A stretch of 64,000 bases of DNA from Candidatus Nitrotoga arctica. GTDB lineage: Bacteria > Pseudomonadota > Gammaproteobacteria > Burkholderiales > Gallionellaceae. Of this stretch, positions 23,932 to 33,235 are shown piece by piece. Where the stretch lies: the NCBI RefSeq assembly GCF_918378365.1, contig NZ_OU912926.1, positions 62,001 to 126,000 on the forward strand, given 5' to 3'. The notes under the pieces were generated by a model that was not told the origin of the DNA, did no database searches, and was given only the letters and a program-made list of their open reading frames with translations. Numbering within the stretch: the first letter of the stretch is position 1; the number at the start of each line of letters is the position of its first letter. The position numbers were made by a program, and so were the translations under genes.

Positions 23932-24690
23932 ATGCCCGATATTTTTCTGCTCAAGGCAATCGCCAAGACGATTATTCTGCCTCCCACAGGGTTGCTATTA
24001 ATCATTCTCGTTGGCCTGTTTCTGGTACATAGATTTCCGCGCACGGGCAGAGCGATCGCAATCATTGCAACGGTCTACCTGCTTGCGCTGTCTACTCCTT
24101 TTGCTTCTTATCAACTGATGCATTTTCTCGACACATCGCCTCCGCTTGACCTCAATGAAGCACGTCACGCCCAAGCCATCGTGATCCTCGGTGGCGGAAT
24201 TCGTAACAATGCGTTGGAGTACGGTGGGGATACATTGGGGCGGCTAACCCTCGAGCGCGTGCGCTACGGCGCGCGGGTCGCAAAAAATACCGGGTTGCCG
24301 GTGCTCGTCGCCGGTGGATCGGTACTGGGGGGTGAAACGGAAGCGAAATTGATGCGGGAAGCTCTGGAAAACGAGTTCGGAATCAAAGTTCGCTGGAGCG
24401 AAGATAAATCACGAAACACGCGCGAGAATGCGGCATTTTCTGCTGCGATACTGGCAAAAGAAAACATTCGGCAAGTCGTACTCGTCACGCATAGCTTTGA
24501 CATGCCACGAGCAAAAGCGGAATTCATTACGGCGGGATTGCCGGTAATTGCGGCGCCTACCGGAATTTTAAATGGCACCCTCGAATGGCCGTCGGATTAT
24601 TTGCCAGGAATCGGTGGATTGCAGGCAAGTTACTACGTTTGCTACGAACTTTTAGCGAAGCTTGTCATGCGGATGTCTCTCTTTCAATAA
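23932..24690 (+). CDS. YdcF/ElyC-like DUF218 membrane protein
   Basis: A 252-residue protein with two N-terminal membrane helices (about 10-30 and 38-58) and a DUF218 domain: AIVILGGGIRNN, RVRYGARVAK, EDKSRNTRENAAFSA and VVLVTHSFDMPRA. Members such as ElyC affect envelope assembly and undecaprenyl-phosphate use. The exact role here is unknown. Confidence 0.85.
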   Translation: MPDIFLLKAIAKTIILPPTGLLLIILVGLFLVHRFPRTGRAIAIIATVYLLALSTPFASYQLMHFLDTSPPLDLNEARHAQAIVILGGGIRNNALEYGGDTLGRLTLERVRYGARVAKNTGLPVLVAGGSVLGGETEAKLMREALENEFGIKVRWSEDKSRNTRENAAFSAAILAKENIRQVVLVTHSFDMPRAKAEFITAGLPVIAAPTGILNGTLEWPSDYLPGIGGLQASYYVCYELLAKLVMRMSLFQ

Positions 24691-24733
24691 AGGATACCTC
24701 TAAATTCATTACAAGTTATCGCTGAACCCTTCA

Positions 24734-27700
24734 TCAATCCTTCGGCATATTCCGCCCTTGCCACCACGAGTACAGCACTGGGATCACGATTAGCGACAAC
24801 AGCGGTGCCGTAAGCATGCCACCTACTAACGGCGCGGCAATGCGTTTCATGACCTCTGCCCCGGCACCTTGGCTGAACATCACGGGCAACAAGCCCGCCA
24901 CGATTACCGAGACGGTCATCATTTTTGGGCGGATGCGTAGCAGTGCTCCCTGAATGATGGCTTGGTGCAAATCATGACGGTTGTTCAAGCGTCCGGCGCT
25001 GCGTAAATCTTCGATGGCATTATCAAGATACAGCAGCATTACTACGCCAAATTCGGCGGCTACGCCAGCCAGTGCAATGAAGCCCACCGCTACTGCTACC
25101 GATAAATTGTATCCCAGCGCGTATACCAGCCAGAAGCCGCCGATCAGGGAGAATGGCAGGCACAGCAGCACCAGCAGCACTTTGCCAAAATGACGGAAGT
25201 GCATATATAGCAACAAGACCGCCAGTATCAGCGTCAGCGGAATGACCCACTGCATGCGTTCTTTGGCATGTTGCAAATTTACATACTGACCCGACCAGGC
25301 AATGGCATAGCCGGGCGGCAATGTCACCGATTTTTCCAGTGTGCGCTTGGCTTCGTTCACATAACCGCCGAGATCGCGCCCGGTGATGTCGATATATACA
25401 TAGGCGGTCAAACGCGCATTTTCGCTTTTGATTTCCGAAGCCCCCTCACTGAAGTGTAAATGCGCCAATTCGCCCAGCGGCACTTGCGCCCCGGAAGGCA
25501 TGGTGATTCGGCTGGCCGCTATTGTCGGCAGAGAATCGCGCAGGGCGCGTGGATAGCGCAGGTTGATCTGGAAGCGTTCGCGACCGTCAATCACCGTGCC
25601 GATGTTTTCGCCACCGATTGCGCCTTGTACCAGGCGCTGCACATCGGCTACGGTAACGCCATACCGTGCGGCTTGAGCTCGGTTAATGTCAATGTCCAGA
25701 TAACGTCCGCCAGTGGCACGCTCAGCGAATACAGTGCGCGTACCGGGCACGCTCTTGATTGCCGCCGCAATTTGTTGGGCTAGCTGAGCGATGCCGGCCA
25801 GATCAGGGCCGGTGACTTTAATTCCCAGCGGCGTTTTGATGCCTGTGGAAAGCATGTCTATGCGGGTGCGGATTGGATAGCCCCAGGAGTTGGTGAGCCC
25901 TGGCAGGCGCACTTGGTCATCGAGCTTGTGTATCAGTTGCTCTACCGTTTCTCCCGGCGGCCACTGGTCGCGCGGCTTCAGCAGAATGGTGGTTTCCAGC
26001 ATTGAAAGCGGTGCCGGATCGGTCGCCGTATCGGCGCGTCCGGCCTTGCCGAATACTCGCTCGACTTCCGGTAGTGCGCGGATCAGGCGATCTGTGATTT
26101 GCAAAATATTAGCTGCCTCGTCTACGGACAAGCCGGGCAAGGTTGTTGGCATATAAAGCAGGTCGCCTTCATACAGTGGCGGCATGAATTCGCTGCCCAG
26201 TTTGGCCAGCGGCCACGCCACGGTAGCTAAGAGCAATAGCGTGGCGAGTACGGTCAATTTGCGTTTACTTAAGGCTGCCAGCAGCACTGGCCGGTACAGG
26301 GCTTGTAATATGCGGTTCAACGGATTGCGCTGTTCTGGGCGAATGCGCCCGCGAATGAAATAGCCCATCAGCACCGGTGTGAGCGTTATCGCCAGGAACG
26401 CGCTGGCGGCCATTGCATAAGTTTTTGTGTAGGCGAGGGGTGCGAATAGCCTGCCTTCTTGTCCGTCCAGTGTTAACACCGGCAAGAAGGAGATGGTGAT
26501 TACCAGTAGCGAGAAAAACAGGGCTGGGCCTACTTCCAGTGAACTTACTTTCACCACCTGCCAGTAATCGGGTTTGGCTCCGGCACGCTCCAGATGCTTA
26601 TGCATGTTTTCGATCATCACAATGGCAGCGTCAACCATTGCGCCGATGGCGATGGCGATGCCGCCCAGCGACATGATGTTAGCGCTGACGCCCTGTTGTT
26701 GCATGATGATGAAAGCGGTCAAAATGCCGATAGGTAATGTTACAACTGCCACCAGCGATGAACGCAGGTGAAACAGGAACAGCAGGCAGACCAAAGCTAC
26801 TGCCAGTGATTCCTCGATCAATTTCTCGCGTAGGGTGCTGATGGCGCGTTTGATCAGGTCGGAGCGGTCATAGGTAACGACTAATTCCACCCCTAGTGGC
26901 AATCCTGCTTTCAGTTCTTGCAAGCGCGTCTTGACCCGCTCTATCGTTTCCAGTGCGTTGTTGCCGTAGCGCATCACGACGATCCCGCCTACTACCTCGC
27001 CCTCACCATCGAGATCGACCACGCCACGGCGCGCTTCCGGCCCCGTCTGGATATTCGCCACGTCCTGTAAGCGGATGGGGATTCCTTGTATGTCTGTGCC
27101 GAGCGGAATTTGCCGGAAATCATCCAGTGTTTTGAGGTAGCCGCGCGCCCTGATCATGTATTCGGCACGTCCCATTTCTACTACTGAGCCCCCGCCGGAC
27201 AGGTTGCTGTCGCGTACTGACTGCGCTACTTTGTCCAGTGTCAGTTTATATGCGGCCAGTCGGGTCGGATTAACTTCGATCTGATATTGCCGCACCATGC
27301 CACCGACACTCGCCACTTCGGCGACACCGGGCAGGCTTTGCAATTCATATTTCAGGAAGAAATCCTGTAGCGCGCGCAATTGGTCAGGATCGTGTCGATG
27401 TTGTCGATCGGTTAATGCATATTCAAAAATCCAGCCTACGCCAGACGCATCCGGCCCAAGTGCCGGGGTGACGCCGGGCGGCAGCTTCCCCGCCATCTGG
27501 CTCAGGTATTCGAGCACGCGCGTGCGCGCCCAGTAGGGATCAGTTCCATCCTTGAAAATGATGTAAATAAACGACTCGCCAAACATGGAAAAGCCGCGAA
27601 CCGCAGTAGAACCAGGTACCGACAGTAGCGCCGAGGTAAGCGGATAAGTTACCTGGTCTTCCACTGCTTGCGGCGATTGGCCGGGGTAAGTGGTTTTGAT

Positions 27701-27844
27701 GATGACCTGGACATCAGAAAGATCGGGAATTGCGTCCAGTGCGGTATGACGCAAGGAGTAAATCCCCCATGCACTGATTAAAGCTGCAAGCAGCAAAACC
27801 AGCAGATGGTTACGTAATGACCAGGATATAACGCGGGCAATCAT
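24734..27844 (-). CDS. cusA: CusA/CzcA-family heavy-metal efflux RND pump
   Basis: A 1036-residue inner-membrane proton-driven pump with 12 predicted helices and two large periplasmic loops. The N-terminus (MIARVISWSLRNHLLVLLLAALISAWGIYSL), AIAIGAMVDAAIVMIENMHKHLE and the later PPLYEGDLLYMPTTLPG place it in the heavy-metal subfamily, closer to CusA (Cu+/Ag+) than to CzcA. It overlaps cusB by 4 nt. No outer-membrane channel gene (cusC) is next to it. Confidence 0.93.
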   Translation of the reverse strand: MIARVISWSLRNHLLVLLLAALISAWGIYSLRHTALDAIPDLSDVQVIIKTTYPGQSPQAVEDQVTYPLTSALLSVPGSTAVRGFSMFGESFIYIIFKDGTDPYWARTRVLEYLSQMAGKLPPGVTPALGPDASGVGWIFEYALTDRQHRHDPDQLRALQDFFLKYELQSLPGVAEVASVGGMVRQYQIEVNPTRLAAYKLTLDKVAQSVRDSNLSGGGSVVEMGRAEYMIRARGYLKTLDDFRQIPLGTDIQGIPIRLQDVANIQTGPEARRGVVDLDGEGEVVGGIVVMRYGNNALETIERVKTRLQELKAGLPLGVELVVTYDRSDLIKRAISTLREKLIEESLAVALVCLLFLFHLRSSLVAVVTLPIGILTAFIIMQQQGVSANIMSLGGIAIAIGAMVDAAIVMIENMHKHLERAGAKPDYWQVVKVSSLEVGPALFFSLLVITISFLPVLTLDGQEGRLFAPLAYTKTYAMAASAFLAITLTPVLMGYFIRGRIRPEQRNPLNRILQALYRPVLLAALSKRKLTVLATLLLLATVAWPLAKLGSEFMPPLYEGDLLYMPTTLPGLSVDEAANILQITDRLIRALPEVERVFGKAGRADTATDPAPLSMLETTILLKPRDQWPPGETVEQLIHKLDDQVRLPGLTNSWGYPIRTRIDMLSTGIKTPLGIKVTGPDLAGIAQLAQQIAAAIKSVPGTRTVFAERATGGRYLDIDINRAQAARYGVTVADVQRLVQGAIGGENIGTVIDGRERFQINLRYPRALRDSLPTIAASRITMPSGAQVPLGELAHLHFSEGASEIKSENARLTAYVYIDITGRDLGGYVNEAKRTLEKSVTLPPGYAIAWSGQYVNLQHAKERMQWVIPLTLILAVLLLYMHFRHFGKVLLVLLCLPFSLIGGFWLVYALGYNLSVAVAVGFIALAGVAAEFGVVMLLYLDNAIEDLRSAGRLNNRHDLHQAIIQGALLRIRPKMMTVSVIVAGLLPVMFSQGAGAEVMKRIAAPLVGGMLTAPLLSLIVIPVLYSWWQGRNMPKD

Positions 27845-29145
27845 TGGTGCTTATGCGTTTCCTGCATGCGTTGCGCGGCATCATGCAGCGACGATGCTGC
27901 GTCCAGCAGGAACTGGCCGTTTACTGCTACTTCTGCGCCTTCCAGCAGACCATCTACAACCTCGATCCAGTCCCCGCTTTCGGTTCCGGTCTCAATATTC
28001 ACAGGAAGGAAATGCCCCTCCCCTCTGGACAAAATTACCAAGTCGCCTTGTCCAGTGTGTATTACAGACGAGCGGGGTAAAACGAGGGCTTCATGCGGCT
28101 GGGCGTGGATAATCACGTCGACAAAGCTTCCAGGGCGCAAATGTAGATTGGTATTATTAAGCGTCACCCTTGCGTTGATTTTGTTGTTTTCGGCGAGGGG
28201 ATTGATAAAGTCAAGCTTGGTTTTAATTTCTTGCCCATCGGGGCTTTTTATGGTCACCGCATCGCCATTCTTTACCCGGCCAGCCTGGTCGGGGTAAAGC
28301 GTGATGTCAATCCATACCTTGGAGACATCGGCTAGAGTAAACAGGGTGGCGGAAGGCGTGACGAAGTTACCTTCGCGTGCATTAATTTGTGTCACAACCC
28401 CTGCCTGGCCCGCCAGTATTTTAACCACCTCAATGGGTTGCTTTGAGTCTTCCATCTGTTGAACGGATTCAATGCCAATATCTTTATGGAGAAATTTAGT
28501 TCTTTCTCTGGAAAGCTCTTGCAGAAGATCCATCACATAGGGATTTTCCACTAGTGGAGAAATGTCGCCTATCGTTTTTAACGTCTGATCACGGCGTACC
28601 ACAAACCTCAAATACTCTTTTTGCTGTGTAATCAAATCGGGAGAATAAATCTCATAGATTATTTGTCCTTTGCGAATCTGCTGTCCGACCGAATTGATAT
28701 TTAGCTTTTTTATCCAGCCATCGACCTTGGTATGAACGTTATAAAGTGTATCGCCATCGACTATTACGTTGCCATAAGTGCGGATTTCATGGCTGAGCGA
28801 GGTTTTTTTTATACTTGCTAACCTGACACCAAGTTTCTGGATGGATGCGGTATCGATATGAATGCCATGGTCGTGGTTGTGAGCTGCGGAATTTTTTGAC
28901 TGCACCAGATCCATGCCGCAAATCGGGCAGGTGCCCGGATGGTTCTGCATGATCTCTGGATGCATCGGACAAATCCAGATTTGTTCCTTTCCGGCTTTGC
29001 TTATTTCAGATAACGATAAGGTCTTGATATCGGGAGTTGCAGTTTGAGCGGGACGCCATGAAATAGAAATGCGCTGACTGATAAGATACCCGGCCAGAAT
29101 GACGATTCCTAGCAGACCTATCCCTGCCGCTATTTTTTTCGTCAT
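27841..29145 (-). CDS. cusB: CusB-family efflux adaptor with metal-binding domain
   Basis: A 434-residue periplasmic membrane-fusion protein. An N-terminal helix anchors it, then a heavy-metal-binding domain appears (CPMHPEI from 59, GTCPICGMDLV from 71), followed by the barrel-sandwich and beta-barrel adaptor domains. In the Cus system this protein passes Cu+ or Ag+ to the pump. It is the first gene of the cusBA pair; no cusC or cusF flanks it. Confidence 0.92.
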   Translation of the reverse strand: MTKKIAAGIGLLGIVILAGYLISQRISISWRPAQTATPDIKTLSLSEISKAGKEQIWICPMHPEIMQNHPGTCPICGMDLVQSKNSAAHNHDHGIHIDTASIQKLGVRLASIKKTSLSHEIRTYGNVIVDGDTLYNVHTKVDGWIKKLNINSVGQQIRKGQIIYEIYSPDLITQQKEYLRFVVRRDQTLKTIGDISPLVENPYVMDLLQELSRERTKFLHKDIGIESVQQMEDSKQPIEVVKILAGQAGVVTQINAREGNFVTPSATLFTLADVSKVWIDITLYPDQAGRVKNGDAVTIKSPDGQEIKTKLDFINPLAENNKINARVTLNNTNLHLRPGSFVDVIIHAQPHEALVLPRSSVIHTGQGDLVILSRGEGHFLPVNIETGTESGDWIEVVDGLLEGAEVAVNGQFLLDAASSLHDAAQRMQETHKHQ

Positions 29146-29349
29146 ATTGATGGTCCGATTTCCTCTGGTCTATACTTGATCAAGCCGTGTTATTTGCGAC
29201 TAGGCTCTAACTGTGTCGTCTTAATTCAAGATGCAAAGTTTATTACCTTTGGAGGTATGAATAATATACGCCCTATGTTTATGGTGAGCAGGGCTGAATT
29301 TACAAATTTGATGTTTAGGTGGATTGTCTTGTTGTTGAAAGGAAACCGT

Positions 29350-29784
29350 CTACTTGCCTTCGAAGGTACGTATAAATTGAATCACATTCCAACCATCTTC
29401 CTCGTTTATATCCGTTCCAACCCGAATCGGCATCCCGGTTCCTGGGCTACCATTTTTTAAAACCCACATTAATTCCCCATCCGTGCGAAGTTTCTGCCAT
29501 TTTACATCGGTAAAATCACGCGAAGGATGTCCGGGTAGATTGACACCTGTTCCATCCTTGCTATGGCAAGTTACGCAAAAACCTACCCCAAAATAAATTT
29601 TACGGCCTGCTTCAATTCGCTCTGGTGTGACGGGATAAGGGCTTTGTACTTGCTGTTCCTGCGCAATAATCGCCTTGGGTACACGCGGTTCATACATGTC
29701 CTTGTGAAAAGCCAACGTGCTTCGCGAACCGACGCTCAGAAAGATAGCAATCCATACCCACCTATTTTTCTTTAAAAAAAACAT
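29350..29784 (-). CDS. Monohaem c-type cytochrome
   Basis: A 144-residue exported protein. An N-terminal signal sequence (MFFLKKNRWVWIAIFLSVGS) precedes the haem site CVTCH (70-74); the axial Met is probably in GTGMPIRVG. It should be a periplasmic electron carrier. The open frame runs to 29808, but ATG 29784 follows GAGGGATG. A relic of a related cytochrome lies at 30652-30762. Confidence 0.87.
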   Translation of the reverse strand: MFFLKKNRWVWIAIFLSVGSRSTLAFHKDMYEPRVPKAIIAQEQQVQSPYPVTPERIEAGRKIYFGVGFCVTCHSKDGTGVNLPGHPSRDFTDVKWQKLRTDGELMWVLKNGSPGTGMPIRVGTDINEEDGWNVIQFIRTFEGK

Positions 29785-29867
29785 GGCATCCCTCACATAC
29801 AAAATCAAAAGACACAGTGTTCATCCACATGGACAAACTCCATGTCTCTTGAATAAATCAAATAAAC

Positions 29868-30404
29868 TTATTTTTTAGTTGCATCTTTACCAATTTTTCC
29901 ATGTAGCTCTTCCCAATGTCCAACTGATTGAGGAATGCCGACCGAACCGTCAGGAATGGGCGCGTCTTTAGGCCAGAGGTGGAAAATGATGCCATCGGTA
30001 CCAGCAACATAATCCGCCAACCCTTTTTGCTCTTTCGGGTCAGATGGATTCACTATGGCAACGCGACCGGTTTCTATCTCCTGCTTGTGATCGTGCCAGT
30101 TTTGCGTATGCGACCATTTCGGTATGGCCGATCCGGTAAGCTTTTTGGAAACCATGTATTCAATTTCGGTTAAGCGAGCGTTAGGCTCAGTTGATTCGAA
30201 CAAGATGCATTGAATAATGTCGTCATTGATTGGTTTGCAGTAATGATGGAATGGACCGATTATTTCCCCGTCCATGACATGTGGCGCTACAACATGAATT
30301 GTATAACCGGTCAGTGGGTTTTTATCCGCAGCAAAAGCTGGAGCAGATAAAAAGCCAGCCGTTATCAACGAGGAAACAAGAACGCAGGCTTTGCTGATTT
30401 TCAT
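29868..30404 (-). CDS. DUF1264 (OBAP-like) exported protein
   Basis: A 178-residue protein with signal peptide MKISKACVLVSSLITAGFLSAPAFA. The mature part (HHYCKPINDDIIQCILFESTEPNARLTEIEYMVSKKL, FHLWPKDAPIPDGSVGIPQSVG) matches DUF1264, the family that includes plant oil-body-associated proteins. Its biochemical function is unknown. It lies between two cytochrome genes or relics. Confidence 0.83.
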   Translation of the reverse strand: MKISKACVLVSSLITAGFLSAPAFAADKNPLTGYTIHVVAPHVMDGEIIGPFHHYCKPINDDIIQCILFESTEPNARLTEIEYMVSKKLTGSAIPKWSHTQNWHDHKQEIETGRVAIVNPSDPKEQKGLADYVAGTDGIIFHLWPKDAPIPDGSVGIPQSVGHWEELHGKIGKDATKK

Positions 30405-30853
30405 AATTGAATCTCCTTATAAATTTGTATAGTTAGAGTTCGGATTATTTCTATATATTCCATGACTATTTTTATCATTATGTGGGCTCTGATCCCATCT
30501 TTTCGAGAATAGGCATTCCTACGCCTTCTTTACAATTCAATGCGTAGAGAGTCCTATCATATACCTTACTATTACATCGCTATGTACGATATCGCACAGA
30601 CGTCGTCTTCAAAGCTGAACATGATTAAAATGGTTTTGAATTTGTCGAACCTTCTGGATTATCAAGAAAGGTTCGCCTGGAATCGGCATGATGTCCTTCT
30701 CCGGTTTGTCCGATGACAAGGTGTGGCAGCTCATTCATTACATTAGATCGCTGGCACGTTGATCAGAGGACGTCGAATAACGGCGGCAACGCAACAGATG
30801 TAGATATGCGGCAACATAAAACCATTTTCTCAACTAATCAATAGGAGATACAC
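30405..30853. other. Intergenic region with cytochrome relic
   Basis: About 450 bp between the DUF1264 gene and sodC. Apart from the cytochrome c relic at 30652-30762 I see no gene. The AT-rich left half probably holds the DUF1264 promoter. Confidence 0.6.
30652..30762 (+). pseudogene. C-terminal relic of a cytochrome c
   Basis: The plus strand reads WIIKKGSPGIGMMSFSGLSDDKVWQLIHYIRSLAR and a stop. This matches the end of small c-type cytochromes, including the GSPGTGMPI...GWNVIQFIRTF end of the neighbour at 29350. The haem-binding part is absent and the frame is closed upstream, so it is a remnant. Confidence 0.7.
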
Positions 30854-31477
30854 ATGAAATTTGTTACTAAATTACCGCTGGCATTGGCATTGGTCGTGGG
30901 CAGCGTCACTAGTCCGGTTTTTGCAGAAGCCGAGCATCACGCAGGAAAAGAAGATGGACATCACGCGGGGAAGGTGGAGAAAAAGCTTCGTGCAGAAGCG
31001 ATTATCGCCGGTCCGGGCATTACCGGAGAAGCTCATCTGTATGAGGAACACGATGGGCTCGTCAGAATCAAGATGATGGTACAAGGTACGCCTGACAGCA
31101 AGCTAACGCCCGGGCGACACGCGGTTCACATCCACGAAACAGGGGCATGTGATCCGTTCACGGCGGCGAAAGGCCATTATGATGGCAATATCAATCCGCA
31201 AATCAACCCGGAGGCGAATGTCAGTCCAGGTCTTGGAAATCACCCCTATCATTTAGGCGACCTGCCGAATCTTGTGGTTGATGAAAACCGCAAAGGGACG
31301 CTGTATGCCATCACGAGCCGGGTCACCCTTACTCCCGGATTGACGACCCTTTTCGATGCGGATGGGAGTGCATTTATTATTCATGGACTTGAAGACAAAT
31401 TCCTTCCTGATCCTCCGACGAAAGATGCCCCAGGTGGCCCCAGGATTGCATGTGGGGTGATTGTTTTGAAAAAGTGA
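30854..31477 (+). CDS. sodC: Cu/Zn superoxide dismutase
   Basis: A 207-residue exported enzyme with signal peptide ending SPVFA and a His-rich segment (AEHHAGKEDGHHAGK) that may bind metal. HAVHIHETGACD, the paired Cys near the end (ACGVIVLKK) and FIIHGLEDKF fit SodC, which dismutates superoxide in the periplasm. AGGAG lies upstream. The neighbouring copper genes make sense for a copper enzyme. Confidence 0.88.
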   Translation: MKFVTKLPLALALVVGSVTSPVFAEAEHHAGKEDGHHAGKVEKKLRAEAIIAGPGITGEAHLYEEHDGLVRIKMMVQGTPDSKLTPGRHAVHIHETGACDPFTAAKGHYDGNINPQINPEANVSPGLGNHPYHLGDLPNLVVDENRKGTLYAITSRVTLTPGLTTLFDADGSAFIIHGLEDKFLPDPPTKDAPGGPRIACGVIVLKK

Positions 31478-31566
31478 GAGCAACGATAGAGTGTAATGAC
31501 AGCATCACAAATGACACATGATGATTGTCTGTAATTCTTACGAATGAATGAGAGAGGAGATAATTG

Positions 31567-31884
31567 GTGGCAACCTTCATAATATCCGCCAGTCGAGGCA
31601 CAGACGATCCGACGATGGCCACGTTGCCCTTCATGGCCGCGAAGACGGCAAAGGAGCAAGGGCACGATGTGGTGCTTTGGCTCTGGAACGAAGTCGTGAC
31701 GCTCGGTCGCAAAGGAACAGCCGATCATATCCATGGTGTGAATCTGACTCCATTGAAAGAACTACTGGCTGCGGTGCAGGCGGCGGGTGTGCAGATTTGG
31801 GTCTGTGGCGCCTGCGTCCATTCGCGCTTAGACATCGAAGACGTGCTCAGTATGGAACTCGCTAAATCCGCGACTAAACATTAA
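31567..31884 (+). CDS. DsrE-like sulfur-relay family protein
   Basis: A 105-residue protein of the DsrE/DsrF-like fold (TFIISASRGTDDPTMATLPFMAAKTAKEQGHDVVLWLWNEV; VQIWVCGACVHSRL with possible active Cys). Such proteins bind or transfer persulfide sulfur. GAGGAG lies 8 nt before the GTG at 31567; a TTG at 31564 is the alternative. Its substrate is unknown. Confidence 0.82.
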   Translation: MATFIISASRGTDDPTMATLPFMAAKTAKEQGHDVVLWLWNEVVTLGRKGTADHIHGVNLTPLKELLAAVQAAGVQIWVCGACVHSRLDIEDVLSMELAKSATKH

Positions 31885-31902
31885 CTGTTGTGGTTGGTTC
31901 TT

Positions 31903-32100
31903 GAATCCGCCGACTGTAAACAAATTTGTTGGGCTGAGATAGCCAAGGGGGACTTTGATCGGGCGGCTTAGGTAGCGCATTTGAAATTAGAGTTGCCGGA
32001 TGAAATGAAGAAAATGTGCGGCATGTTCAAAAACCACGATTTCCGGAAATTAGGTTTGGTCTTTCACAAAAGTGGATATGAATTGGGGGCATGTTCTTAA
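31903..32100 (+). pseudogene. Possible degraded gene with one in-frame stop
   Basis: In the frame of the dsrE-like gene, after its stop, the sequence reads ESADCKQICWAEIAKGDFDRAA, a TAG, then VAHLKLELPDEMKKMCGMFK... up to a TAA at 32098. The composition is protein-like, but I recognise no family. It could be a decayed gene or simply chance open sequence. Confidence 0.35.
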
Positions 32101-32163
32101 AACGGAAGATACGAACAAATCGCTGGAGCCATTGCATGGCACTGCACTATGTCCGGCTTAAAT

Positions 32164-32193
32164 GTTAAGAGAAGGCCAAGGCCTCCTCTTAAC
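32164..32193 (-). terminator. Strong hairpin downstream of nirK
   Basis: Arms gttaagagaaggcc and ggcctcctcttaac pair over 14 bp (one G-T) around a 2-nt loop, 22 bp after the nirK stop. No T run follows on the minus strand, so it may protect the mRNA end rather than terminate by the intrinsic mechanism. Confidence 0.5.
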
Positions 32194-32215
32194 TAACAGA
32201 ATAGCTTACTAAAAA

Positions 32216-33160
32216 CTATCTGATCAAGATTTGATCGCCACGCCCTTTTTTCGGATCAGCGTCGGGTTTGTTCATCAAAACTGTGATAGCACCGCGTAAC
32301 GCTGCTCCCATTGCATGATCAACGATTGCGACATTGGTCGGACGGTCAGCTGGCGAAACGATATCAAATGTACTGCCTTCAGCTACCGCCACGTTGTATG
32401 TTTGAATGCCGTATAGAGTGTTCTTCGGGTTACCGTTGATATAAACACGATCCCAAATTCCTGCGATAGGATGCAGGGCGACCGGATTATTGATGTTCGC
32501 GTTCACGAAGAAAATGCGGACGCGTTCGCCAGGCTTGGATTCCAGAACCTGAGTTGCATTTGGATCATGCACGGGGCTGTAATGGAACATTTTGCCGTTG
32601 ATGAGCGCACCTTTCCAGCCGGTGTTTTCAAGTAAGCCAGTGATGTTTTCGCTGTCCGGGAAGTATTGCTGCTGAATCAGCATATATTCACGGTCTGCTT
32701 TTGGATAGTTCTTCTTATCTTTTGGATCGACGATGATCATTCCGTACATTCCCTTGGCAATATGCTGAGCCATTGTGCTTGCACCACAGTGATACATGAA
32801 TACGCCTGGAGTCTTGGCTTCAAACTTGAAATGCTTACTTTGTCCCGGCTTGATTTCACCGAATTCATTTAGCACGTCAACCTGAGCCGCGTGAAAATCC
32901 ATTGCGTGTGAATTTTTATTTTCAGGTGGATTGATTAGCGTGAAATCGACCGTATCGCCTTCGTCTACGCGGACAGGCTTGCCAGGGATGGAACCATCGA
33001 ATGTCCAGGCTGCCATTTTGACATCGCCCTTGTTATTCACGGGCAGATCAACTTCCATCGCTGTCATCGTCACTTTGACAGTTTTTGCGAATATTTGCTG
33101 TGCGGAAAAAAGACCAGTTACCAGCATTACAGCAACAGCTGTATTTTTAAGTTTATACAT
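32216..33160 (-). CDS. nirK: Copper-containing nitrite reductase
   Basis: A 314-residue exported two-cupredoxin enzyme reducing nitrite to nitric oxide. Signal peptide ends IFA (about 25). Type 1 copper ligands fit H85, C125, H133 and M138 (MYHCGASTMAQHIAKGMYG); type 2 ligands fit H90, H124 and H282. The catalytic Asp and His fit D88 (MDFH) and H230 (VALHPIAGIWDRVY). The form of the second catalytic loop resembles nitrifier-type NirK rather than the classical denitrifier type. GGGGAAG precedes the ATG. It is the last gene of a four-gene operon. Confidence 0.92.
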   Translation of the reverse strand: MYKLKNTAVAVMLVTGLFSAQQIFAKTVKVTMTAMEVDLPVNNKGDVKMAAWTFDGSIPGKPVRVDEGDTVDFTLINPPENKNSHAMDFHAAQVDVLNEFGEIKPGQSKHFKFEAKTPGVFMYHCGASTMAQHIAKGMYGMIIVDPKDKKNYPKADREYMLIQQQYFPDSENITGLLENTGWKGALINGKMFHYSPVHDPNATQVLESKPGERVRIFFVNANINNPVALHPIAGIWDRVYINGNPKNTLYGIQTYNVAVAEGSTFDIVSPADRPTNVAIVDHAMGAALRGAITVLMNKPDADPKKGRGDQILIR

Positions 33161-33235
33161 ATTCTTCCCCTGTTTAATTTAAAGTTAACTACAAATTGCT
33201 TATTTCTTCCAACCATTTCTTGCGACTGCCATTTA

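Larger units (their letters stand above)
31885..32215. other. Intergenic region with degraded frame and hairpin
   Basis: Between the dsrE-like gene and nirK. It contains a frame interrupted by a stop (31903-32100) and a 14-bp-arm hairpin (32164-32193). Confidence 0.6.
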
